Shown here: positions 10,641 through 20,488 of the stretch, piece after piece
How the letters are laid out: every line of letters starts with the position of its first letter
Position numbering within the stretch: the stretch's first letter is position 1
From: Thermothielavioides terrestris NRRL 8126
Lineage: Eukaryota; Ascomycota; Sordariomycetes; Sordariales; Chaetomiaceae
Direction of reading: 5' to 3'
NCBI RefSeq assembly: GCF_000226115.1
Contig: NC_016457.1
Span: 4,030,001 to 4,094,000 of the forward strand
DNA length: 64,000 nucleotides
The notes under the pieces: model-generated
Told to the model about the DNA's origin: nothing
Seen by the model: only the letters and a program-made list of their open reading frames with translations
The model's database searches: none
Program-made: the position numbers and the translations under genes

Positions 10641-13045
10641 GACGCCTTCTCATCTCGAGCCGGGGAACCGAGGAGGACCGTCTCGTCAGAGCGTCGCGCA
10701 TCAGACAACAGCACGGGGCACGTCGAGACCGCGCCGCTGGAACGGATCGAAGCTCGCCGGGCCTTGGTCGGCGAGCGGCAAGCAGCAGCAAGTTCTAGTG
10801 CACGCGCTGAATTGATCTGGCCGAGAGGGGCGGCCGGCCGACGAGCGAAGTTGAGAGCTGGCGCGCTTACCAGAGTGCCGGCGTTCCCGAAGGAATAAAA
10901 GGCCTCGAAATGCTCGCAGAGCCGCACCAGCGCTGGTGAGGTATGCTGGCACCGACAGCGCAGAAGTGCAGCGCCGACTGGCTCGACGGGATCGCCAGCA
11001 GACGCAGGCTGCGGGATCTTAAGCAACCTTACCTCCTCCACTTGCTGGCGCTGGTGGAGATAGATTAAATGCAACTGTAATTGGTGGGGGGAACAGCTCG
11101 TGACACACTGTTCAGCCCCTCATTCGCAGTGCGACGCCGGCTGAATGGCGTGGCCGCAAAGTACGGGAGACGGCGGCGGCGGGCTGCCGGGCGGTAGTGG
11201 GAGAGATGGGGAGATGGCAGAAGCCCAAGAAGGACGGGACGATGAGGAAGAACGCAAAGCGGCTGTCCCCAGCATTCATATTTCGGGTTCGGCCTGGACG
11301 GCCTGAATCAATGTTGACAAGGCCGCATGCACCCTCCAGCCGACACTTGTCAAAGCCGGATAGCCGCCTCCACGAGGACTTGGCCGAGGATCTTGCCTCA
11401 TCCTGCTCATCCTGCCCATTTCGGTGATGGTTTGTGGCACCTCAGGCCCTGACACAGGCTGCAGCTTGGCCCAATGCCCGCCGCCGTGCATGGACGGACG
11501 GGCTGTGGTCTGTATACTACTGAACCAGTGCTCGACAGGAAGGAACTCAGATAGAGAGGACTGCGAGCGAGCTGCATTAGGGCGCGACCCTGGGAGGGGA
11601 AACTGGGAGGCGAGAGGGAAGCTGCGGCTCTCGGAGCTCTTGCCGTCGCGGGCCGCGTGGGGACCAGAATCAAAATACATTTCCCCTAATCGGCGAGGTG
11701 CATGCACTCCTCATGTGCCCCACCTGCCACACCAAGCACATCCGCACGCCGCGTGGGTTGGCTGTGGGGAGAGGATGATGAGCGGACGGCCACTTGGCAA
11801 GGAAGGAGCAGACGGGGATCGAGCCATGCTCGCCGTTCCGATGAAGTGGAGCCTGCCTGAGCTTTCCCAAGATGTCTCTTCCTAAACACCGGAACGAATT
11901 CAATTCAAGCGGAAGCAATGACCGGGAGTGACGCTCGGATAGGGTCCGGTACCCGATTGACTCGCACGGACGCTTCTCGGGAAGAAAAGAAAGCAAAGGA
12001 CCGCTATAACGAAACCCACGGTCCGAAGCATATCTGTGGAGTTAACTGCTGGACAGACAGCAGCATCAGGCGCGGTCCTGACGGGATGACCTCAGACCCA
12101 CTTGAGACCCAACGCCGGGAACAAGGCATAGACTGTATACCAGTACCTACCTTATATACACTATAAGGTACATTTCACTCGAGGTCATTCAGAGTACGAC
12201 AGGAACTATTTGTAAACAGGCCAGCAAAGGCATTCCCAAAATAGGTTTCTAGCATTTCTGTCCTTATAGCGTATTCCGTGCTAACTACCTAGGCACAGTA
12301 CCTTACCTACCTTACCCGGTGTAGGTACTGTGGTAGTATATGCCCGGCAGAAGTGGCTCAAGCCAGTTCACCTAACCCAGAGAATGATGCATTACCGAGC
12401 CGACGGGTAACATTAACAGCGACCGAGACGTAGTGTATAGGACTGCTTGTACGGATTACTGATGCCGAAGGAACGAGAGAAGCTACCTGGTAGGTACCTA
12501 CCTATGTACAGTACCATATTAGTCAACCACTTGTATGTACCTTACCTATGGCCTCCCAGTTCCTACTATGAAGGGAGCAGCTTCTGGCGACCTGTAGGGA
12601 AGAAGCGAATCCTATGTCGCGATTCCTGTGTCGCAATTCACGGTAACAGACGCCACAAACAAGTGCTGAAATTAACGGTAACATTAACTCCGGAATACGC
12701 GTGGTGATCCCTACCTACTTTCCCAGCTAATCCTGACAGGCTGAGGCCACTGGGGGACACGTTGGAACCTTCATTTCCGGCCCTTTGCTGTCTCATCCGA
12801 AGTCCTCTGCAACATTTCCACAAGGCACGTCCACATTCCACACTTCACATTCTGCATTCCACATCTCCGCAGACTCGATCGCGCCGTCCGCGCATCGACA
12901 CTACTCGGTTCGACTGCTCTCTCTCGCCGCTCGCAGCTGACCACGTTCGCATGCGCTCTCGCAGCCCCCGTCGACCTCGCGCAGCTCTCGATGGCATGGG
13001 CTGTCGGGATTGCTGCCCGAGCGTGGACGAGTCTCCTCAATTCGC
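10641..13045. other. Intergenic between divergent genes, rich in TACCTACC motifs
   Basis: This is 2.4 kb upstream of both the DUF6590 gene (minus) and the 798-aa gene (plus). No gene is supported. From about 12120 to 12730 the DNA is markedly richer in TACCTACC/GGTAGGTA and AACATTAAC units (for instance 12140-12175, 12296-12335, 12488-12560), a composition not seen inside genes. Promoters for both genes are presumably here. Confidence 0.6.
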
Positions 13046-15442
13046 ATGGCGCCCACAACCATGCCCAAGCCGCTCTCGACGTCTCCTCGCCCATCTGCCA
13101 ACACGAACGGATCCGACCACGACCAGTGTGCGGCCCTGACTCCGACGCGTCCCATCGCAAGACCGTCCTCTTCACCCCCGACCGGCGTGCGGATCGCCAA
13201 TCGAGATGCTAGACAGAGCGCAGGCGTTGCCTCGTGGCCGATGGACGACGGCAGCTTCTATGAAGAGGACGGGTTGTGCAGCCCCGTGGACCGGCCTGCC
13301 AGCCGCAACAACACGGGTGACTCCACCATTCAGTCCAAGGAAAATTCAGTGACCTGGTCCGGAAACGGTTCCGGCACGAGCTCGGACGGCGACGATGGCG
13401 ACTACTACTTGCCACCAGCCGCGCCGCTGAAGCGCTTCCTCCCTGTCCCGCCTCCACAGCCGCGGCTGCCGCGTGCTGCCGCTGGCTTCCCCCCACCTCC
13501 GTTCCGGCCCCCGCCCGCCGGGCCTGGCGAGCTGGTTGGCGGACGCCCGCCGATGCTGGAGGTTCAAGGCCTGGACTTCACTTCGCCCGGTTCGGAGTCC
13601 GAGTCCGAGTCCGAGTCCGAGTCCGAGTCCGAGTCCGAGTCTGAGTTGGATGTAGCAACCAGGAGTTTCTCCAGCGTCGGCACTAGGCGGCGCAACGAGC
13701 TTCGTGAAAGGCTCGAGAGCAAGCAACGGCGGGTATGGGAGTTGAGACATGCCATGGCTAGGAAACGGCGGGACTTGCAGGGACTCAGACATCGGAAGGA
13801 CGACATGGACAATGCTTTCATGCAGATCTTCAGACCGCACCTGACGGCCAACAACAAGAGTCGGGTCGCCGTCATCGCCCTCGAGCTCCTCAGCGAAAGG
13901 CTGGCCGAGATGCAAAGCATCAGGGACGAGTATTACACGGCCGAGGCGGCTTACGAGGCTATGGAGTCCGAACTGGACAAAGAAGAGTTGGCGCTCCAAA
14001 TGCTGGAGGCCGACCTGACTCGCACCTCCCGGGGCCGCCTGAAGGTCGAGCGCCGGGGCCCATTGCCGCCGCCGCCACCAACGATGAAGGGGCCCGGCAC
14101 AGTTGAAGCCAGGACAAAGGAGAAACCGCTGGATAGCAAGGACAACGCCGCGCCATCGCCCTTCATTCTCCTCGGCATACCAGCGGATCGGCCCGAAGAC
14201 ATCCATCCCCTTTATCAGGAGCTGCTGGAGGCGGCTGGAGACCGCCAGCTCGCTGAGGAGTACGTCGAAGAACTCGAGGGGCACCGGGACAAGATCCTGT
14301 ACGACCTCGAAATTGAACTCCACCGAAAGCGCGTGCGCGAGGACCAAGGCAACCAAATCAGTGAAGAGGAACTGCAGACGGTCCGGTCCTCTCTTGCTAG
14401 GGCTCCCACCGATGCGAGAGAATTCGAGGCCCGCTTCGGCATCACCATCACGGAAGACGAGCTCGAATTCCTGCGCGACTACGAGGTCGCCTCCAAGCGC
14501 GCCCGCAAGGCCCTCGAATCGGCTACGGAGACGCTCACCCACCTCCGCAACATGTGCATCAAGAAGGGCGTCATGCGCAAGCATGCCTCGTACCACGAAG
14601 AACTGGCCATCTTCGCCGGCAGCCCAGGCTGGTCGCCGCACCCGCTCGACGGCAACATGACCATCGACCCACCTCCCTCCAACCGCGACAGTACGACCAC
14701 CACTACCCCACCAGCGCCATCCCTCGCCCACCCGCGCTTCCCCATCCTGCTCTCCAACCCGTCACACGTGCTCGAGCTCCTCACGCCCGTGCAGGCGCTC
14801 GAGCGCGCGCTGCGGCTGCCCAAGGACGAGCCGGCCGCCGCGCTGCGCCGCGCCGAGTGCATGAAGGAGCTGGGCATCAGCACGCTCATGACCAAGGCTG
14901 AGAACACGCCCGACTTCATCAACCAGTGGCTGATCCACCGGCTGCGCACATCGCCGCTCGAGGCCGAGCTGCTGCTCACCGTGTGCGAGGCCGCTTTCCG
15001 TGTCGTCAACCTGCGCCGCTGGCAGGAGGAGGTGCTGTACTACTGGCGGAGGGACGGGGCTGCTGCCGGGGCCGCGTCCACGGCGCCGGGGGAGGTGGTG
15101 GGCGGGCAGGATGGGGGTGCCGGCGAGTTGGGGAGGAGCGGGTTTGGTCATGAACGTGGCCGTGGTGGTGGTGGCGGCGCTAGCATGATACCCAGAAGTC
15201 CCAAGGGCGGCGGCGGGGGCGGTGGCGGCTACCTCCAAGACGAGATGCTGTTGTTGCTGGGGCGTGACGGGCTGTCGCCCTGGCAGGGCGATAATGGCAG
15301 TGTGATGGTGGAGGAAGGCCAGGTCAACTCGGTTATTGAGGGCGAGGGGAGGGTGAAGAGCGAGGAGGGCGAGCGTCGGCATTGCTACCCTGCTCGCTCC
15401 GCGTCTCTCGTCAGGGAGAGGTCGGTGAAGAGCTTGAACTGA
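13046..15442 (+). CDS. Hypothetical 798-aa coiled-coil, low-complexity protein
   Basis: A single exon. I start it at ATG 13046 (MAPTTMPKPLS) because the frame upstream has no ATG close by. I do not recognise a named family. Features in order: Ser/Pro-rich disordered N-terminus; proline-rich tract around residues 135-175; an eight-fold Ser-Glu repeat at about residues 184-199 encoded by a GAGTCC hexanucleotide microsatellite (13595-13642). Next is a long charged helical region (about 210-345, RERLESKQRRVWELRHAMARK..), probably coiled coil; a second helical block around 400-510; a helical segment near 625-670 (NQWLIHRLRTSPLEAELL then VVNLRRWQEEVLYYWRR), which looks like the best-structured part; and a Gly-rich tail. 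No signal peptide or membrane segment. A cytoskeletal or scaffold role is possible but unsupported. Confidence 0.75.
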   Translation: MAPTTMPKPLSTSPRPSANTNGSDHDQCAALTPTRPIARPSSSPPTGVRIANRDARQSAGVASWPMDDGSFYEEDGLCSPVDRPASRNNTGDSTIQSKENSVTWSGNGSGTSSDGDDGDYYLPPAAPLKRFLPVPPPQPRLPRAAAGFPPPPFRPPPAGPGELVGGRPPMLEVQGLDFTSPGSESESESESESESESESELDVATRSFSSVGTRRRNELRERLESKQRRVWELRHAMARKRRDLQGLRHRKDDMDNAFMQIFRPHLTANNKSRVAVIALELLSERLAEMQSIRDEYYTAEAAYEAMESELDKEELALQMLEADLTRTSRGRLKVERRGPLPPPPPTMKGPGTVEARTKEKPLDSKDNAAPSPFILLGIPADRPEDIHPLYQELLEAAGDRQLAEEYVEELEGHRDKILYDLEIELHRKRVREDQGNQISEEELQTVRSSLARAPTDAREFEARFGITITEDELEFLRDYEVASKRARKALESATETLTHLRNMCIKKGVMRKHASYHEELAIFAGSPGWSPHPLDGNMTIDPPPSNRDSTTTTTPPAPSLAHPRFPILLSNPSHVLELLTPVQALERALRLPKDEPAAALRRAECMKELGISTLMTKAENTPDFINQWLIHRLRTSPLEAELLLTVCEAAFRVVNLRRWQEEVLYYWRRDGAAAGAASTAPGEVVGGQDGGAGELGRSGFGHERGRGGGGGASMIPRSPKGGGGGGGGYLQDEMLLLLGRDGLSPWQGDNGSVMVEEGQVNSVIEGEGRVKSEEGERRHCYPARSASLVRERSVKSLN
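13595..13642 (+). repeat. Coding GAGTCC hexanucleotide repeat (8 units)
   Basis: Eight tandem GAGTCC units (the last is GAGTCT) encode alternating Glu-Ser inside the 798-aa hypothetical protein. As hexamers they change length without breaking frame. The acidic Ser-Glu run would be a good casein-kinase-2-type substrate, an inference from composition only. Confidence 0.95.
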
Positions 15443-18042
15443 GACCGCTTCTTCGTCTCGTCAAGGAGTGTGGAGGCGAATTGGAGGCGGGGGTGTTGTG
15501 GGCTGCGCAGCGACGGGGAGTGAGTTACAGTGGCTTCACACCGAGTGCGTTCGTCAGCCAGTCGCTTGACTATTTACTCCTTTCTTCCTTTCGTTCTTTC
15601 CTTGCTTCATCTCTATCTTCTTTTCCCCTCTCATCCTTTTCTCTTCCTTCATGTTTTCTCTCCTCAATCTGGAGCCGACTTATTCGAATGTCGGCAAGGG
15701 CATACGGAAACTGCATTGGGACGGACTTGTATATACCTGTGTGGGCGTGGGTTTTATTGCTTGGGCTGGGAAACGAAGGCAGGCAAAAAAGCAGCAGGCA
15801 AGGAGTGACATTCGGGATGAGCGAGCTACGGGTTCTACAGTTTTTTGTTTCTGTGCTAGTTTTCTTTTTATTTTTGGCTGTTGTTTTTGTTCTTGCGGTT
15901 GGATTTAAGGGCTCGACTGGCTACGAGCCAGCACATTGCAGATCGCAGCGATCAGGGCTGCGTTTCCTCAACTGCACATAGCAGTACCGTCTTCTCTTTT
16001 CTTTTTTTTTTTTTTCTTTTTTTTTTTTTTTCTTGTTGTTTTTTTGTGATACCACGGGAGTTGGAATTGGGTTGGGAAGTTTACAGGTTCAGTATCCTTA
16101 GGCATGAGACGGTAATGGGATACACTGATGTGTCTGGTCTGAATTCCGATGTTTTGGACGTGGGGTGTACCGTCTGTTGTATTGTTGTACCATCCGTGTA
16201 ACTAAGGTAACCCCTTCCGATTGGGAAGCACGCGAGGATAACTATTGCTGTCCTTCTATTTGCTCAGCCCTGTTCGGGAAGTCGGCACCGATAGTGCAGA
16301 AACGTGTGTCTCTCGAAAGTGCAGAAAACAGGGCTTACGAGGCTGAGGCTCTGGAGTTCAATGGCTCTCATCTGTTCGGTCCTGTCGGGTCCCTCCCCCA
16401 ATCACACAATTTTTAACTCATTTAGTAGCTGCCGTCGCCGCATTTCCTTCCCCGCCCGCCCCAGCTCTCTCTTTTCCTGTCGGCATCTGTTTGTCCTGCA
16501 GAACCAAAGATCAGGTGCTGGGCTGCTGCGATGCAGGGCTTCGGACGTCGCGAGGGCGTGCAGGCCTTCCCTGCACAGTTGGTAAGCATACATCATCGCA
16601 GTGCTGTCCGGACATGGCCATACGTGGGGGCGATGGGCTGATCACTGTTTGTTTTTGTTCGAACCTGACCTGTCTGTTCGTATTTCGGAACACTGGAAGT
16701 TCTCCCATTCAGGATTCGGGGGGCCGAAGTTGGGTAACGTTGCACCATGGTTCGAGAGTGGTGAGATGCTGGGCACTTTCGAGGGTGTACGGAATACGAA
16801 TACTCCGTTACTCCATGATACAGCAGTTTGAAGGCAACTGCTGTGTAACCTAATTTCCCGGGACGGGGGGGAGTCATTTGCCCCCCTCGTGACCCCTGAC
16901 CAGGGGCGGATATCCCCCCCTTCGGCTGCCGACGACGAGTGTTTGTAGAGCCTCGCGACGATTGGCAGTCTTTGACCCTCCATCAGGTTAGCTTCTTCGC
17001 TGCTCACTAACAGCCTTGTCCTCTCCCGACTGGATCTTCATTCTTGTTTGGCTGCCTGTCTTGACCGCAACTCTGCTGCCTCCTCTTCCGCGTGTGCGTA
17101 CACTACACTCGTGGAGGGTAGGACTGAGGGGATGGATCCCGCGCTCCGTACCTACGTGGTCGCATAGGATACGGTATCCCCCTGAGGGATTCCTTGCGAG
17201 GCTTGTTTGCGAATAGGAGGGAGACGAGTCGCCGGCGTCTACTGGGACGCGGGGCAAGGCGGCGAGCGCAGAGCCTCGTTGCTGGTGGCTGGTTGTCTTA
17301 TTGTGTATGTACGAACATTACGCACCATGCTGCGGCGGCACAGAAACCCCGACAGCGTTCGGATTGGTCCCAGACGAACGGATGGCCCAGCCTGTGCGAC
17401 CACGGCCCGCATGCATGCGCACACCAGGTCAAGCCCGATGAAGTTGGGCGTCACCTAGGCGCTATTCGCGGCCTGTGCTGACACCGCACGCCGACCTGAT
17501 GTGCCCGTCGAAGTTACTCCAGGAATACACTGTTACTTGCCATCAGCAGCGGGGACGCCATGTCGCCCCGTCATGGAGACAGCCTTGGCGTCTCTGCTTG
17601 AGTAATTCGGGTACTTCGGGTACGTATCTCGAGTGCTCAACCCCTATTCTGCCAAGTAAATATGGGAGTGGTTGCCGAGGCAATTCGTAGTAAAACATAA
17701 CTCCTGCCTGTGGAGACCAAGGAAAGCAAGCCGGCACTCCCTCAACTTTGTAGGTCTATTCCCATTGATACACCCTATCCCTGACTTACAACCCACAGCG
17801 TCCATCCATGCCCAAGAAAAGCCATGGCCAAACAAACCCGCGTAAAAATAAGTCCCGATATCCAGTAGCTGCCAGCCACTTCGACACTCCTTTTTCAAGT
17901 TACCACCACGCCACTTACAGACCTCTGCCGGCTAACATCCCTCGCGCCAGCGAGGCACGCTCCGCATCTGTTCTCCGAGCCCCTTACCAGGAGACATGCA
18001 GCCCTTTTACCCTCATTGTCTTGCCTCTCGTCAGCTATCCCG
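15443..18042. other. Intergenic, convergent, T-rich 3' region
   Basis: This is 2.6 kb between two convergent stops. 15570-15660 is pyrimidine-rich and 15998-16044 is an almost pure T tract interrupted by a few C/G residues, likely in or after the 3' UTR of the 798-aa gene. No gene is supported; frames are short and mutually overlapping. Fragments of the TACGGAATA/ACTCCGT motif occur near 16790-16812. Confidence 0.55.
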
Positions 18043-19941
18043 TCACAGTTCGCAGGACGCCGGCCTGTCCGAGTCCATGCTGTTGCTGGGAACTATAACG
18101 AGCGACTTGTCCGAGCCTTCGGAGGCCGCGCCGAGTAGAGGTGCGTTTAGTTCGCCAAATCGCCCGCGCAGCCGGTCGTGCTTCGCGGCTAGAGCACCCA
18201 GGTTGACTGGCACGTCCACGCCTTTGCCTTTGTCCCTGGTGGCGGTGCCGCCCATGTCGTCAAACCAGGACTCGCCGTCGGCGACCATGTTGCTGTAGGG
18301 CCCGTCGGGTGTAGTCTCTTCCTCTGAGGGCACATTGGTCGCGACCCGAATGGCGGCGGAAACGCTTCCCGGCACATCGGACACGGCTGGATGGACGACC
18401 GGTGACGGCAGCGAAAAGGTCGATACCGGGGAGACAGTGGCGCCGCTGCCGAGCTCGGTCGTCTTCTCTCTCTGCCCAAACAGGCCCGCCAGACTCTCAC
18501 GCGTCAACGTCCGCCTCAAGGTTCCAAGTATCCCCTCCGACTCTACTCCACTGCCCCTCAGCGATCCCAGCCCAAGCCCCCCGCCGTCCTCATCTTCGCT
18601 CCTCTTGCTCTTCCAAAAGGAAGACAGCGATCGCAGACTCCTCATCGCTCTCCGTCTCAGACTTAACAGCCGCTCTTCCCTCCCAGCGCCAGCACCGTCA
18701 CCATCACTAGCGGTAACACGCTTTCCCGGCTCACCCGCTCCCACACCATGCTCCACTTCCCCGTCCCCTCTCGATATCTCTTCCCCTTTCCCATTCTCCT
18801 GACCATCGCCCCGAAGCCCATCCTCGCCTTCACCCTCCCAGAACTCCCCCATCGGATCCACCTCCAGCCAATCCGGCACGCGCCCCTCCCACAGATCAAA
18901 ATACGCCATCGGAAACGCATCCCCGCTCTCCAGGTAATGCCTCTCCAGCTCCAGCCGCCGCTGCGCCGCGGCAAGGCCGATCTGGTACCGGGGCCGGTGG
19001 CGGCCGCGGCCGCGGAGGCGGCGCAGGCGGTCATCCAAGTCCGTCGTCCCCCCCGCCCCATCCCCGGCGCCGTCCCCCCCCACCTCCCCGCCGCCCGGCG
19101 CGCGAAGCGTCGGCGGCGGCGGCGGCGCACGTGCCGCCCGTTGTCCGGCCGCCATCATCGCCCCGAGCCCCGTGATGGCCTGCTCAATCCGCTCCACCTC
19201 CCGCGTCCCTGTCCCAGTCCCCCTTCCCCGCTCCCGCTGCTCCGCAGCTTCCCCCCCCTCGTTGTGCCCCTCCTCGCGGCGCTTCCCTTCTTTTTTCGCC
19301 TTCTCCCGCTGCAGCGCGCCTGCCTCGCACGACGCGAGGATGATGTATGCCGCCTCGCGCGCGGCTGCTGCGTTGTCCACCGCCTGCTTGTCGGGTCTGT
19401 TGTTGAAGTCGTCAGCGTCGGCGTTGGTGCCGGCGTCGTCGCCGCCGCGGTGGTGGTCGGGGCGGTGGCGCGGGGCAGAAGCGAGGTTGGTGGGCGGTGG
19501 CGGGAGCGGTGGGAATAGCTTGTAAGTGGTATGGGGGTGGTGCTGGTGCTGGTGGAGGTGTCTGCTTGGTGCTTCCGGCTTGACCGGCGCGTGCGCGCCG
19601 TGGTTGGCGGTGGCGGTGGTGGTGGCGGCATCGTGGTTGACGGGTTGAGAGAAGGAGAAGGAGGTTGGCGGGCGCGGGGTGGTGGCGGGAGCGAAGGGGT
19701 TGAAGGCCGGGCGGGGATGGGAGTGGGAATGAGGCAGGGAGGAAGGGTGGGAGGACGGATGGGGGTGGAAGGCGGCGGCAGGCTTTGGTGGTGGTGATGG
19801 TGGTGGTGTTCGCGGGAATTGCTGCTGTTCCCCTTCCTCCTGCTGGCTTCGCCCGCGGCCCCTGCGAGATCTGAGGAAGCGGAAGAAGGAAGGGCGGCGG
19901 CGGACCTTGCGGGCCGAGGCTGTGTCGGGGCTGCGAGCCAT
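18043..19941 (-). CDS. Hypothetical 632-aa disordered protein
   Basis: A single exon on the minus strand starting at ATG 19941 (MARSPDTASARKVRRRPSFF). No known family recognised. The N-terminus is strongly basic (about residues 10-32), followed by His/Pro/Ser-rich disorder with polyproline runs. There is an Ala-rich helix around residue 195 (DNAAAAREAAYIILASCEAG), a Gly/Arg-rich centre (about 235-320), a short tract that looks better ordered (AYFDLWEGRVPDWLEVDPMG, around 352), and a Ser-rich C-terminal half containing RTLTRESLAGLFG. Codon and base use resemble neighbouring genes. I accept it because of the long uninterrupted frame and consistent polar composition, but antisense frames are also long here, so the call is less certain than the enzymes. 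Confidence 0.6.
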   Translation of the reverse strand: MARSPDTASARKVRRRPSFFRFLRSRRGRGRSQQEEGEQQQFPRTPPPSPPPKPAAAFHPHPSSHPSSLPHSHSHPRPAFNPFAPATTPRPPTSFSFSQPVNHDAATTTATANHGAHAPVKPEAPSRHLHQHQHHPHTTYKLFPPLPPPPTNLASAPRHRPDHHRGGDDAGTNADADDFNNRPDKQAVDNAAAAREAAYIILASCEAGALQREKAKKEGKRREEGHNEGGEAAEQRERGRGTGTGTREVERIEQAITGLGAMMAAGQRAARAPPPPPTLRAPGGGEVGGDGAGDGAGGTTDLDDRLRRLRGRGRHRPRYQIGLAAAQRRLELERHYLESGDAFPMAYFDLWEGRVPDWLEVDPMGEFWEGEGEDGLRGDGQENGKGEEISRGDGEVEHGVGAGEPGKRVTASDGDGAGAGREERLLSLRRRAMRSLRSLSSFWKSKRSEDEDGGGLGLGSLRGSGVESEGILGTLRRTLTRESLAGLFGQREKTTELGSGATVSPVSTFSLPSPVVHPAVSDVPGSVSAAIRVATNVPSEEETTPDGPYSNMVADGESWFDDMGGTATRDKGKGVDVPVNLGALAAKHDRLRGRFGELNAPLLGAASEGSDKSLVIVPSNSMDSDRPASCEL

Positions 19942-20488
19942 GTTGGGTTGCTCTCGAGGCTTGTCTCCGCGCCTATCTGCTCTCCAGGCTATGCGATAGC
20001 GGATGTAGAGATGTCAACGACTAAGTAACGCTTGCAAACGTAGTGCGTTAGACAGCTAAGACAGCGCGAGAAACGGATATCGAAGGCAAAGCGATGGCGC
20101 TTGAGAAGACGGATTTATGTCAAACCGGTTGAGGACGGAGGCAATAGAAGGGACCTGTGCTGGGTGGGTGCATGAAGGGGCCGCGACTGCCTTCCAGGCC
20201 CCAGCTATCATCAATCGCAGAACTTTAGACCGCCCCTTGGGTTGGAAGGCGCACACGACGAAGACCGGTGGTATTCGCAGCCGAACCCCTTAATATGACA
20301 GGCGCACAACGCAACACGGAAGTGTCGAGGACACGCCCCAGACTCCAAACTGAACTGCTCCTCCCAGTGTACATTTACATCTCACAAATACAGTCCCGGC
20401 GCTAACTGCCAACGCCATAAGAGCTGTGCCGCTGTTTCGCTTTGGGAAAATAGACATGTGGCGTGCTGAGCTTGCTTCCAGAGCCCGT
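19942..20488. other. Intergenic, 547 bp
   Basis: It lies upstream of the 632-aa gene and downstream of HRD1 (same strand, tandem), so it should hold the promoter of the first and the 3' UTR of the second. No other feature seen. Confidence 0.55.

Noticed and set aside
13346..14731. 461-codon minus-strand frame
   Set aside because: It is the antisense shadow of the 798-aa gene; the Leu-Gly run is the reverse of the GAGTCC repeat.
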